Below are positions 44,655 to 52,532 of a stretch of 64,000 nt of DNA, piece by piece. The stretch is from Actinomyces glycerinitolerans. Lineage in GTDB: Bacteria; Actinomycetota; Actinomycetes; Actinomycetales; Actinomycetaceae. Position 1 is the first letter of the stretch. Each line of letters starts with the position of its first letter. Under the pieces are notes generated by a model. That model did not search any database. It was not told where the DNA came from and worked only from the letters and a program-made list of their open reading frames with translations. The translations under genes and the position numbers were made by a program. The DNA lies in contig NZ_FQTT01000011.1 of the NCBI RefSeq assembly GCF_900098745.1, forward strand, positions 317,281-381,280, in the 5' to 3' direction.

Positions 44655-46167
44655 CGGCGTCGGTCCTTTCCGCGTGCCGCGTCATTTGCCCGCTCAGGCG
44701 GACGGCCATGTCGGTGAAGAATGCGCTGAACCCGAAGTCGCGGCGGTCCGGGGAGGCCAGCTGCACCAGGACGCCGCCGTCGCCCTCGGTGACCCGCACC
44801 CAGATGCGCCGGTGCCGGAAGAACATGGTCATGCAGGTGCCGATCGCCAGCAGGCCGAAACCGACCCACACGATCGGGGCGCCGGGGTCGCGGCGCACGA
44901 TCAGCCCGGTGAACTGCTGCTCCCGCTCGAAGGTGAGGGTGTAGTCGCCCACCGCGCCGGGCGTGCCCTGGTCCAGGACGGCCTGCGCGCTGGGTGTGGT
45001 GGCGTCGCCCTGGTACAGCTCGACGCGCACCTGGCCGGGCTCGATACCGGTGCCGACCTGCCCGGAGGCCGCCTCCACCACGTACATGACGGTGCCGTCG
45101 GGCAGGGTGGTGTGGCCGTAGTTGAAGATCTTGTCCGACGTGGTCCATTCCAGGGCGACGCCGTCGTGGAGGACCTCCGCCCCGGAAGCGTCGACCACCC
45201 GCATGACGGCGGAGACCCCGAAGTAGGACTGGTGGAACATGACGCCGTGGTAGCTCAGCGGGGTGTTGACCCGCACCTGCTGGGAGGCGACCTGGCGGCC
45301 GGCGTCCAGCAGGGTCAGGTCGGCGACGTAATCCTTGGGAGAGCCGTCCTCGTAGTAGGTGTCCTGGAAGCTGTTGGCCTGCACGGTCAGCGCGGTGCCA
45401 TGGCCGACGTCCTTGGGGTGGCCGACGGTCAGGGCGAACTGCTGGTCGCGGAAACCGGTCAGGGAGGAGACCACGAATCCGGCCATGACCACCACGAAGG
45501 CGACGTGGGCGAAGACCGTACCGAAGGGCGCCCAGTGGTTGCGGTCCAGGTAGGCGTTACGACCGGGTCCCCGCTCGTCGACGATCACGCGCAGGTGGTG
45601 TCGGCGGGCGTCGGCGCACACGATCTCGAAGGCATCCTCGGCACTCACCGGCGCGGTGAAGTGGGAGCGCAGCCGGGCCCGGTCGAAGAAACGTGCGGTC
45701 ACCCGGGTGCGGGGGTGGCGGGCGGCCCGCCAGATCACCGGCAGCCGGTGCGCCGTGCAGGCGAGGATCGAGGCGGCCAGCAGCCCCATCACGACCAGGA
45801 ACGGCACCGAGGTGAACATGTTGAAGGCGCCCAGCGCGCGCAGCATGCCGGTCCAGCCGCCGAACACCGGCCGCACCTGCTCCAGCCACTGCTCGGCGGC
45901 CTGCGCATCCGCCCTGGCGGAGGCGGGCATCTGCGGGAGGATCGCACCCAGCAGGCCCAGCAGGCCGGCCAACAGGATCAGCACCAGGCCGACGGTCTTG
46001 TTGTAGAGGAAGGCGTACACCTGCCCGGCCAGCTGACCCGGGGACGGCGCGGCCTGATCATCGAGGCCGTCCACGGCTCCGGCGCCGCCGGGCTCACCGG
46101 TGGTGCCCGCCTGCTTCGCGGCGGGCGACTGCGCCGGCCCGGTCGGCCGCGTGTCGGTCTGTCTCAC
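44647..46167 (-). CDS. resB: Cytochrome c biogenesis protein ResB
   Basis: 506 aa; the start GTG 46167 is chosen because AGGAGG lies 9 nt upstream. The frame is open far upstream, into ccdA. Three N-terminal helices (TVGLVLILLAGLLGLLGAILPQ and two more), a large extracytoplasmic region with RNAYLDRNHWAPFGTVFAHVAFVVVMAGF and YHGVMFHQSYFGV, and a last helix with WVGFGLLAIGTCMTMFF and FRHRR. Partner of CcsB in System II. Sits 14 bp after ccdA. Confidence 0.94.
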   Translation of the reverse strand: MRQTDTRPTGPAQSPAAKQAGTTGEPGGAGAVDGLDDQAAPSPGQLAGQVYAFLYNKTVGLVLILLAGLLGLLGAILPQMPASARADAQAAEQWLEQVRPVFGGWTGMLRALGAFNMFTSVPFLVVMGLLAASILACTAHRLPVIWRAARHPRTRVTARFFDRARLRSHFTAPVSAEDAFEIVCADARRHHLRVIVDERGPGRNAYLDRNHWAPFGTVFAHVAFVVVMAGFVVSSLTGFRDQQFALTVGHPKDVGHGTALTVQANSFQDTYYEDGSPKDYVADLTLLDAGRQVASQQVRVNTPLSYHGVMFHQSYFGVSAVMRVVDASGAEVLHDGVALEWTTSDKIFNYGHTTLPDGTVMYVVEAASGQVGTGIEPGQVRVELYQGDATTPSAQAVLDQGTPGAVGDYTLTFEREQQFTGLIVRRDPGAPIVWVGFGLLAIGTCMTMFFRHRRIWVRVTEGDGGVLVQLASPDRRDFGFSAFFTDMAVRLSGQMTRHAERTDADA

Positions 46168-46181
46168 CTTCAGGTACCTCC

Positions 46182-46874
46182 TCACAGCCCCGGGGTGGGG
46201 ATCAGGGCGGACAGTCTTCCCAGCAGTCCGGCGATCATAAGCAGCCCAATGACCACAAGGATGCCCCCGCTTACGAGCGAGACTCCCACGTGGTGGCGGC
46301 GGAACCAGTCGAACCTCCGTGTGGCCTGGGCCGAACCCATGGCGACGGCGACGATCGGAATCCCCAGGCCCAGGCAGTAGGCGGCCATGAGGGCGACGCC
46401 GGACCACGCCGTCGGGCTCGCCGTCGCCAGGGCGAGGATCCCGCCGAGGATCGGGCCGATGCACGGGGTCCAGCCCGCCCCGAAGGCGACTCCCATCAGG
46501 GCGGCGCGCAGCGGCGACCCGGCGGCGTCGGCGGGGCCCGACGCCCGCACCAGCGTGTCGAAGGGCCGCAGTGTCAGGATGCCCGCCACATGCAGCCCCA
46601 TGAGCACCAGCACCGCGCCGCCGGCCATGCGCGCGTAGACCACGTGGGGGCCCAGCGAGCGCCCGAGGAGCCCCAGCGAGGCCCACAGGGCGATGAACAC
46701 CACGGAGAAGCCGATTACGAAGCTCACCGAGTTGGCCAGGGCGGTGCGGCGGCGTACCGGGCCCGCGTCCGCGCCCACCAGCTGCCCCACGAAGGCGGGC
46801 ACGATCGGCAGGAAGCAGGGCGAAGCGAAGGAGACGAGGCCGGCCAGCAGGGCGACCGGAAGGGTCAGCTCCAT
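46182..46874 (-). CDS. ccdA: Cytochrome c biogenesis protein CcdA
   Basis: 230 aa six-helix membrane protein that passes electrons from cytoplasmic thioredoxin to the external thioredoxin-like protein. The paired Cys are in VSFASPCFLPIVPAF (Cys ~19) and GAGWTPCIGPILGG (Cys ~136), with the typical Pro residues. Start ATG 46874, five bases after the preceding TPR gene. Its presence completes the ccdA-resB-ccsB-tlpA set. Confidence 0.95.
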   Translation of the reverse strand: MELTLPVALLAGLVSFASPCFLPIVPAFVGQLVGADAGPVRRRTALANSVSFVIGFSVVFIALWASLGLLGRSLGPHVVYARMAGGAVLVLMGLHVAGILTLRPFDTLVRASGPADAAGSPLRAALMGVAFGAGWTPCIGPILGGILALATASPTAWSGVALMAAYCLGLGIPIVAVAMGSAQATRRFDWFRRHHVGVSLVSGGILVVIGLLMIAGLLGRLSALIPTPGL

Positions 46875-46878
46875 CCGC

Positions 46879-47856
46879 TCACCCCGCACTCGGCGTCGCG
46901 GTGGCCGATCCCATGGTGGTCACGTGGCCGCGGACGTTGGCGGCCATCTCCGAGTCGGGGGCGAGCTGGAGCACCTTCTCCCAGCACTGGTTGGCCCGCT
47001 CGGCGTCGGGCGGGGTGCGGGCCATGTACAGGAAGCCGAGGTTGTACCAGGGCTCGGCCACCTCCGGATCGATCTCGGAGGCGCGCAGCCAGTGCGTCTC
47101 GGCCTCCTCGTACCGGTTGGACTGGTACTCGGCCACGCCGATGGTCAGCAGGGCGTCGAGGTTGTCCGGGTCGAGGTCGAGGATCTGCTGCAGCCAGGTG
47201 ATGGAGTCCTGGTACAGGGCCGCCTTCAGGTACATGACGCCCAGCTCCTGGCGGGACTCGATGTCCTCGGGGTCAGCCTCGGCCTGTGCCCGGAGCTCCG
47301 CCTCCCGTTCGGCGTCCACCGGCTCGGCCTCATCCATGGCGGCGACGGCGCTCGCCGCGGCCGTGGCGGCGACCGACGGGTGGCCTTCGGGCAGGGCCGT
47401 GCTCGCGGTGTCGCCCCGGCCCGCCTGTTGCACGATGATAACCACGGCGGCGGCCAGCAGCGCCACCAGCGCCAGGTTCAGGCGGGAGACGCCGGTGCGG
47501 CGCTCAATCGCCGAGGGGGTGCGCTCGCGCCCCGCCGAGGCACTCCGCCGCGGCCGCGGGGCGGCATCGTCGTCGTCGGCCAGCAGGTCCTCGACGTCGG
47601 CCGCCGCCTCGACGTCGGAGTCGGAGTCTCCCTGCGCGTCCGGCCCGGAGGGGGCGGTGCCGCCGTCGGGCGCGTCCGCCTCCCCGGCCGCCTCGCCCGT
47701 TGCCTCAGCGGTGGGTTGAAGCGCGTCCAGCTGGGCGGCCGCCCAGCCCTTCAGCTCCTCCGGGGCGGTGGCCAGGAAGGCCGCCAGTGCCTCCCGATCC
47801 GGCTGGTCGGCGGTGCCTGCTGCTTGCTGCTCCGCGCTGTCCTGCGCCTGGGTCAT
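46879..47856 (-). CDS. TPR-repeat membrane protein of the nitrite reductase/cytochrome c operon
   Basis: 325 aa. A ~120-residue acidic, low-complexity cytoplasmic part is followed by one helix (LNLALVALLAAAVVIIVQQ). The C-terminal ~140 residues are three or four TPR units (ESRQELGVMYLKAALYQDSITWLQQILDLDP, NLDALLTIGVAEYQSNRYEEAETHWLRASEIDP, WYNLGFLYMARTPP). By layout it resembles NrfG/CcmH-type TPR proteins that present apocytochrome for haem attachment. That role is inferred from its place between nrfA and ccdA. Confidence 0.8.
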   Translation of the reverse strand: MTQAQDSAEQQAAGTADQPDREALAAFLATAPEELKGWAAAQLDALQPTAEATGEAAGEADAPDGGTAPSGPDAQGDSDSDVEAAADVEDLLADDDDAAPRPRRSASAGRERTPSAIERRTGVSRLNLALVALLAAAVVIIVQQAGRGDTASTALPEGHPSVAATAAASAVAAMDEAEPVDAEREAELRAQAEADPEDIESRQELGVMYLKAALYQDSITWLQQILDLDPDNLDALLTIGVAEYQSNRYEEAETHWLRASEIDPEVAEPWYNLGFLYMARTPPDAERANQCWEKVLQLAPDSEMAANVRGHVTTMGSATATPSAG

Positions 47857-47873
47857 ACCGTTCCCGCGCCCCG

Positions 47874-49427
47874 TCAGTTGCCGCTGTCCGGCATGTGCTG
47901 CTCGGGGATGGCCGGGCCGATCCCGTTCTCGACCTCGACGCCGCGCAGCGCCAACTGCCCGGAGCGGGCCCAGTCGGTCGACTGGTTGAGGATGGAGATC
48001 GAGTACGCCGGGGCGTGGAAGCCGCGGCCGTTCTCGGAGAAGGAGTAGTCGATCACGAACTGCGCCTTGCGCTGGTAGTCGCGGGCGGTGGCCAGTTCCT
48101 CCGCCGACGCGCTGCCGTCCGCATCGGCCGCGGCGATGTCGGTGATCAGCGCATCCAGGGCGGTGAAGGAGACGTTCAGCGACTCCTGCCAGCGGGTCTG
48201 GATGCCGTCCACCCGCTCGCGCATCTCATCCGCGGTGGAGTGGTGGCAGGTCAGGCAGGAGGCGTTGATGGTCTCGTCGCTGGCCATCGGGCTCATGATC
48301 TGGTGGTTGGAGACCTTGTTCGCGCCTACGCGGCTGTAGGCCATGTGGCAGTCGGCGCAGGTCACTCCGTTGGCGGCGTGGATGCCCTGCGACCAGGTCT
48401 CGAAGTCGGGGTGCTGTGCCTTGAGCAGGTCGGCGCCGGACTCCTCGTGGGTGAAGTCGGTCCACCCGACCTCGTCGTAGTAGTCCATGGCGTCGTAGAC
48501 GGTCAGACCGTTGTCCCACGGGAAGGTCAGCGTCTTGGAGTCTCCGGCGAAGTAGTACTCGACGTGGCACTGGGCGCACACGTAGGTGCGCATCTCCTGG
48601 TTGGTGGCGTCCCGGTTGACGTCGTAGTCCTCCACGCCCTCCGCGGCCTTGGCCTTGCGGATGCCGTCGATGAAGGCGGGCCGCGTGATGGTCAGCTCCA
48701 TCGTCTGCGGGTCGTGGCAGTCGATGCAGGCGATCGAGGAGGAGGCGTGCTCATAGGCCTCGTCGTAACTCATGGCGTTCATGGCGTGGAAGCCGGCCTC
48801 ACGGTCGCCGTCGCCCAGCTCGTCATAGACCTCGGGCATGGAGGCGTGGCAGTTCAGGCAGGTGCCGGGCTGGTTGAAGCGCTCGCCGGTGCGCTCGGTG
48901 TAGCGCTGGTCCGCCAGCGCCCACTCGTGTCCGCGCGGCTCGGTGTAGTCCACCGCGAAGGCGTATCCGCGCCACATCCGCTGCGCGCGAGTCTCGGACT
49001 CGATCCGGGACAGCGTGTGGTACTCGCGCGGATCATCGGCGGTGGGGGTAGCGGGGATGAAGTCGCCGTCGGTGTCCTCGATGGTCTTGAGGTACTGCTC
49101 GTACTGGATGGGGAAGTTCTGCCCCCATACGGCCGGGTCGTAGGAGGTGTCGGTCAGCTCCACCACCTCGGTGAAGGAGGCCGCCGACTCCTGCTTGTGC
49201 TCGAAGATCGTGGTCAGCAGCCAGGTCACGGCGGCCGCGGCCACGGCCACGGTCACCAGCACCAGGGCCGGCACCAGTTTGCGGGAGCGGCCGGGCCGGG
49301 ACTTCTTCTTGGCGTCATCCGCCACGCCGACGTCGTCCCCGGCGTCGGAGTCGATGGCATCGTCGTCGAGTTCCGGAGCATCCACCTGGGGGTCCTCCAT
49401 AGCAGCATCTTCCCTCTCGGTACTCAT
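47874..49427 (-). CDS. nrfA: Ammonia-forming cytochrome c nitrite reductase NrfA
   Basis: 517 aa pentahaem enzyme reducing nitrite to ammonium with six electrons. An uncleaved N-terminal helix (LVPALVLVTVAVAAAAVTWLLTTI, residues 51-74) anchors it. Five haem motifs: CLNCH 190-194, CIDCH 234-238, CAQCH 284-288, CADCH 357-361, CLTCH 391-395. The first position, which carries CxxCK in most NrfA, is CxxCH here. CAQCHVEYYF (Tyr and calcium site), KAQHPDFETWSQGIH (active His) and the C-terminal helices are conserved. The long acidic cytoplasmic N-terminus is unusual. 6 bp after nrfH. Confidence 0.95.
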   Translation of the reverse strand: MSTEREDAAMEDPQVDAPELDDDAIDSDAGDDVGVADDAKKKSRPGRSRKLVPALVLVTVAVAAAAVTWLLTTIFEHKQESAASFTEVVELTDTSYDPAVWGQNFPIQYEQYLKTIEDTDGDFIPATPTADDPREYHTLSRIESETRAQRMWRGYAFAVDYTEPRGHEWALADQRYTERTGERFNQPGTCLNCHASMPEVYDELGDGDREAGFHAMNAMSYDEAYEHASSSIACIDCHDPQTMELTITRPAFIDGIRKAKAAEGVEDYDVNRDATNQEMRTYVCAQCHVEYYFAGDSKTLTFPWDNGLTVYDAMDYYDEVGWTDFTHEESGADLLKAQHPDFETWSQGIHAANGVTCADCHMAYSRVGANKVSNHQIMSPMASDETINASCLTCHHSTADEMRERVDGIQTRWQESLNVSFTALDALITDIAAADADGSASAEELATARDYQRKAQFVIDYSFSENGRGFHAPAYSISILNQSTDWARSGQLALRGVEVENGIGPAIPEQHMPDSGN

Positions 49428-49433
49428 GTCGCG

Positions 49434-49931
49434 TCACCTCATGTGCCCGACGCCGTCGTGGCAGCGGATGCACGACACCGTCTCGTCCTTGTGGGTGGAA
49501 CTGTTGGTGGCCTGGTCGACGAAGTCGCCATGGCAGTAGAGGCAGGCAGCCTCGGTGATCTCGCGGTTGTGCTCGCGGATCTGGATGTTCTCCGGGTAGT
49601 TCTGGAAGGTGAACTTCAGGGAGTGCCAGAAGCCGTTGTCCGCCTTGTTGATGTACTTGTAGACGATGTTGTCGTGCGGGGCGTGGCAGGAGTTGCAGGT
49701 CGCCACGTCATGGTGGCTGCCCCGCTGCCAGGCCTCGTACTGCTCATCCATCGCGTGACAGTTGGCGCAGGTGGCCGGATCGTCACCGAGGTAGCCGGTG
49801 ACGCCCGAGTAGTACACGGTGAAGCCGCCGACCCCCAGGACCACGCCGAGCAGCACCGCCAGCGCGATTCGCGTCCAGCCGCTGAACAAGCGCGTGTAGC
49901 CGCGCCATAGCGCCCTGACGAGACGTACCAC
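49434..49931 (-). CDS. nrfH: Cytochrome c nitrite reductase membrane subunit NrfH
   Basis: 165 aa NapC/NirT-family quinol oxidase that feeds NrfA. One N-terminal helix (WTRIALAVLLGVVLGVGGFTVYY) and four haem motifs: CANCH 55-59, CNSCH 79-83, CLYCH 130-134, CIRCH 154-158. The GTG start at 49931 has GAGGGGG 6 nt upstream; an ATG five codons earlier (49946) has a badly placed GGAG. First gene of the seven-gene operon. Confidence 0.94.
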   Translation of the reverse strand: MVRLVRALWRGYTRLFSGWTRIALAVLLGVVLGVGGFTVYYSGVTGYLGDDPATCANCHAMDEQYEAWQRGSHHDVATCNSCHAPHDNIVYKYINKADNGFWHSLKFTFQNYPENIQIREHNREITEAACLYCHGDFVDQATNSSTHKDETVSCIRCHDGVGHMR

Positions 49932-49997
49932 GCGGCACCCCCTCATACTCCGGGAATGTCACGCCCCGTCCGTTGGGAACACGGACCTACACAGGGC

Positions 49998-50035
49998 TTC
50001 CTGACCTTATGCAGGATATCACAGGGCGTCAGGAA
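49998..50035. promoter_or_regulatory. Inverted repeat upstream of the nrf operon
   Basis: TTCCTGAC (49998-50005) and GTCAGGAA (50028-50035), perfect 8-bp arms 22 bp apart, 67-104 bp before the nrfH start and downstream of the convergent-facing SDR gene end. Could be a regulator site or the SDR terminator. Confidence 0.4.
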
Positions 50036-50067
50036 AAGTCAGGACCTATGCCCTGCAGGTACCGAAG

Positions 50068-50904
50068 TCAGTACCGAGTGCGCACGCTGGCATGCCCGGC
50101 GACGCGCCGCACCACCCCGCGGGGCGCCACGCGCAGCAGGGCGTTGACACCGAGATAGCGCAGCGATGGGGTGCAGATCACCTGGCCGCGGCGCACCGCC
50201 GCGAGCGCGGCCCGCGCGACGTCGTCGGCCCGCAGCCAGGCGATCTGCGGCCAGGCGGCCTCCATGCCGGCGCGGTCGTGGAACTCCGAGCGGGTCAGCC
50301 CGGGGTTGACGACGGTGGCCGTCACCCCGGTGCCGCGCAGCTCGCTGGCCAGCCCCTCGGTGAAGGTGCGCACCCAGGCCTTATGCGCGGCGTAGGTGCC
50401 CATCGCGGTCAGCGCGGTCACGGAGGAGACGTTCAGGACGGCGCCATGCCCGCGGGCGATCATCCCCGGCAGGACCGCATGGGTCAGCTCCATGACGGCG
50501 CCGACCATGACGTTCAGCGCGCGCCGCTCCTGGGCGATGTCGCCACTGGTGAAGGGCTGACCGACGGCGAAGCCGGCATCGTTGACGAGCAGGTCGATGG
50601 GGCGGGCGGCCACCTGCGCGGCGGTGTGGGGGGCATCAGAGCGCGCCGGGCCCGCCGAGGGGCCGGCTGCGGGCGCCTCGACACGCAGGCGCTCGGCGAC
50701 GCGGGCGACGTCGGCGGGAACGGACAGGTCCGCGGCGATCACCTGCACGCCCACGCCCGCCACCTGGCTGATGTGCTTGGCGACCTGGTCCAGCCGCGTC
50801 CGCGTGCGGGCGACTAGGACGAGGTCGTGGCGAGCCTCGGCGAGCTGCCAGGCCAGCTCCAGGCCGATGCCGCTGGTGGCGCCGGTGATGAGTGCGGTTC
50901 CCAT
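50068..50904 (-). CDS. Short-chain dehydrogenase/reductase
   Basis: 278 aa Rossmann-fold oxidoreductase. NAD(P) motif TGATSGIG near the start, NDAG (a change from NNAG) in LLVNDAGFA, catalytic Ser in LNVSSVTAL and YAAHK for the Tyr-x3-Lys. An Ala/Pro-rich insert after residue ~75 lengthens it relative to typical SDRs of 250 aa. Start ATG 50904 with TAGGCT 6 nt upstream. Substrate unknown. Confidence 0.9.
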   Translation of the reverse strand: MGTALITGATSGIGLELAWQLAEARHDLVLVARTRTRLDQVAKHISQVAGVGVQVIAADLSVPADVARVAERLRVEAPAAGPSAGPARSDAPHTAAQVAARPIDLLVNDAGFAVGQPFTSGDIAQERRALNVMVGAVMELTHAVLPGMIARGHGAVLNVSSVTALTAMGTYAAHKAWVRTFTEGLASELRGTGVTATVVNPGLTRSEFHDRAGMEAAWPQIAWLRADDVARAALAAVRRGQVICTPSLRYLGVNALLRVAPRGVVRRVAGHASVRTRY

Positions 50905-50910
50905 ACGGCG

Positions 50911-50959
50911 AGCCTAATCGCCCGGCCCCGTCGTCGTCGGCAAGTGGTCGCGGTAGCCT
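50911..50959. promoter_or_regulatory. Divergent leaderless promoters of the SDR gene and xthA
   Basis: Minus strand TAGGCT (50916-50911) lies 6 nt before the SDR ATG; plus strand TAGCCT (50954-50959) lies 6 nt before the xthA ATG. The 61-bp gap holds no room for ribosome binding sites. Confidence 0.6.
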
Positions 50960-50965
50960 GCACGC

Positions 50966-51772
50966 ATGCGCCTGGCCACCTGGAATGTGAACTCCGCCCG
51001 CACCCGCATCGACCGGATCGTCGACTTCCTGCAGCGCCGGGACGTGGACGTGCTGGCCATGCAGGAGACCAAGTGCCGCCCCGACCAGTTCCCGCGCGCA
51101 CCCTTCGAGGCGGCCGGCTACGAACTGGCCGTGCACGGGTTGAACCAGTGGAATGGCGTCGCCATCGCCTCCCGGGTGGGGCTGACGGACGTCGTCGCCG
51201 CCTTTCCAGGGCAGCCGGGCTGGGCCGCGAAGGCAGGGGCCGAGCCGGTGGTGGAGGCGCGGGCGCTGGGCGCCACCGTCGGGGGCGGGAACGGCGACGC
51301 GGTGCGGTTGTGGAGCCTGTACGTGCCCAACGGGCGGGAGCTGACCCACCCGCACTACCAGTACAAGCTGGCCTGGCTGGCGGCGCTGCGTGACGCCGTG
51401 GCCGGCTGGCTGGCGGCGGATCCGAGCCAGTCGCTGGCGCTGGTGGGTGACTGGAATGTGGCGCCGCGCGACGAGGACGTGTGGGACATGAGCGTCTTCG
51501 AGGGCGCCACGCACGTGTCCGAACCGGAGCGGGCGGCCCTGGCGGCACTGGAGGCGGCCGGCCTGCGGGAGGTCACCCGCGAGCGCGTCACCAACTACAC
51601 CTACTGGGACTACCAGCAGCTGCGGTTCCCCCGCAACGAGGGCATGCGCATCGACTTCGTGTACGGCTCGGCGGCCTTCGCGACGCGCGTGCGGGACGCC
51701 GCCATCGACCGGGACGAGCGCAAGGGCAAGGGCCCCAGCGATCACGTGCCCGTCGTCGTCGACCTCGACTGA
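50966..51772 (+). CDS. xthA: Exodeoxyribonuclease III / AP endonuclease
   Basis: 268 aa, normal length. Base-excision repair enzyme of the EEP fold. ATWNVNSAR (Asn7), MQETKC (Glu34), the Tyr-containing LYVPNGRE, GDWNVAPRDEDVWD (Asp/Asn pair), the Trp/Phe-rich RIDFVY and final SDHVPVVVDLD (Asp-His) are intact. A leaderless start is supported by TAGCCT 6 nt upstream. Confidence 0.96.
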   Translation: MRLATWNVNSARTRIDRIVDFLQRRDVDVLAMQETKCRPDQFPRAPFEAAGYELAVHGLNQWNGVAIASRVGLTDVVAAFPGQPGWAAKAGAEPVVEARALGATVGGGNGDAVRLWSLYVPNGRELTHPHYQYKLAWLAALRDAVAGWLAADPSQSLALVGDWNVAPRDEDVWDMSVFEGATHVSEPERAALAALEAAGLREVTRERVTNYTYWDYQQLRFPRNEGMRIDFVYGSAAFATRVRDAAIDRDERKGKGPSDHVPVVVDLD

Positions 51773-51916
51773 GCGGGCGGCAGGCGCTCCGGCGGCGCCG
51801 TGCAGGCACGCAGCCGTAATCTCGGCGGCGCGCAGTCCGCACAGGACCGCAGGCCGGCCCGGGACGCACCCGCTCCGACCTTCATTACGCGTGTCAAGAT
51901 GCGTCAATACGAGTGC

Positions 51917-52125
51917 CGCACGCTTAGCCGTCGACGCCCAGTACACGAACCGCGAGATTCCGCGGTTTCACCGAGCGCGCCGCGGACGCGGGAAAGCTCC
52001 CATGTGCGCCGGCGCCTTCGCCGCACATGGGAGTGTCGGCGCCGAATACCGGGCAATTTCAACAATGGCTTGTTTTCAAGGAAAAGTCCCGATTGGAATG
52101 ATTGAGGCGAGCGGCTAAGCGTGCG
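51917..52125. repeat. 209-bp stretch bounded by 14-bp perfect inverted repeats
   Basis: CGCACGCTTAGCCG (51917-51930) and its exact inverse (52112-52125). Inside is a strong hairpin, CTCCCATGTGCG / CGCACATGGGAG, around 51995-52031, and a shift to AT-richer sequence at 52060-52105. No coding frame stands out. The rest of 51773-51916 shows nothing I can name. Confidence 0.6.
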
Positions 52126-52138
52126 CGGCGCCGATGCC

Positions 52139-52532
52139 CTAGGTCGTGTTGTGTAAGTCGTTTGTGCTGGTGGGGCGGTGCTGGCGATGTGGGTGGTGGT
52201 CTGGTAGCGGGCGGCGAGTTCGTCGTATCTGGTGGCTACCGGGCTCCAGTTTGAGTGGGCTTGGTGTGCGCCCGTCGAAGGGGCGAGTGGGTCTTGCACC
52301 GCCCCGGTTGGATCGCCCACGCCCCGGTTGGATCGCCCACGCCCCGGTTGGACCGCCCACGCCCCGTTGGACCGCCCACGCCCCGTTGGACCGCTGTAAC
52401 CGGCGGCTACGGCGGTCCAACGGGGGAACAGGGGTCCAACGGGGGAACAGCGGTCCAACCGACAGGCTCAACAGCCACACACCGCCACCCAACCGCGCAC
52501 CTCCACCCAAGCACTTACACAACCGGACCTAG
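52139..52532. mobile_element. MITE-like element with terminal inverted repeats and CTAG ends
   Basis: Ends AGGTCGTGTTGTGTAAGT (52141-52158) and the inverse of AGGTCCGGTTGTGTAAGT (52513-52530) match at 16 of 18 positions. Each end is flanked by CTAG (52139-52142, 52529-52532), a plausible target duplication of the IS5/IS630 kind. No transposase. The inside holds five tandem ~20-bp units (GCCCCGGTTGGATCGCCCAC) at 52301-52398, followed by inverted GGTCCAACGGGGGAACAG units. It ends one base before the stop codon of the next gene. Confidence 0.7.

Noticed and set aside
47700..49910. 736-codon plus-strand open frame across nrfA and nrfH
   Set aside because: Antisense to two genes with nine CxxCH motifs; its Val/Gly-rich product has no recognisable feature.
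52301..52398. Possible CRISPR array
   Set aside because: The 20-bp units are head to tail without unique spacers and are followed by inverted copies; no cas genes.
51904..52458. Minus-strand frame of 184 codons
   Set aside because: Runs through the inverted-repeat stretch and the MITE-like tandem repeats; its Gly/Arg/Trp composition is a by-product of those repeats.
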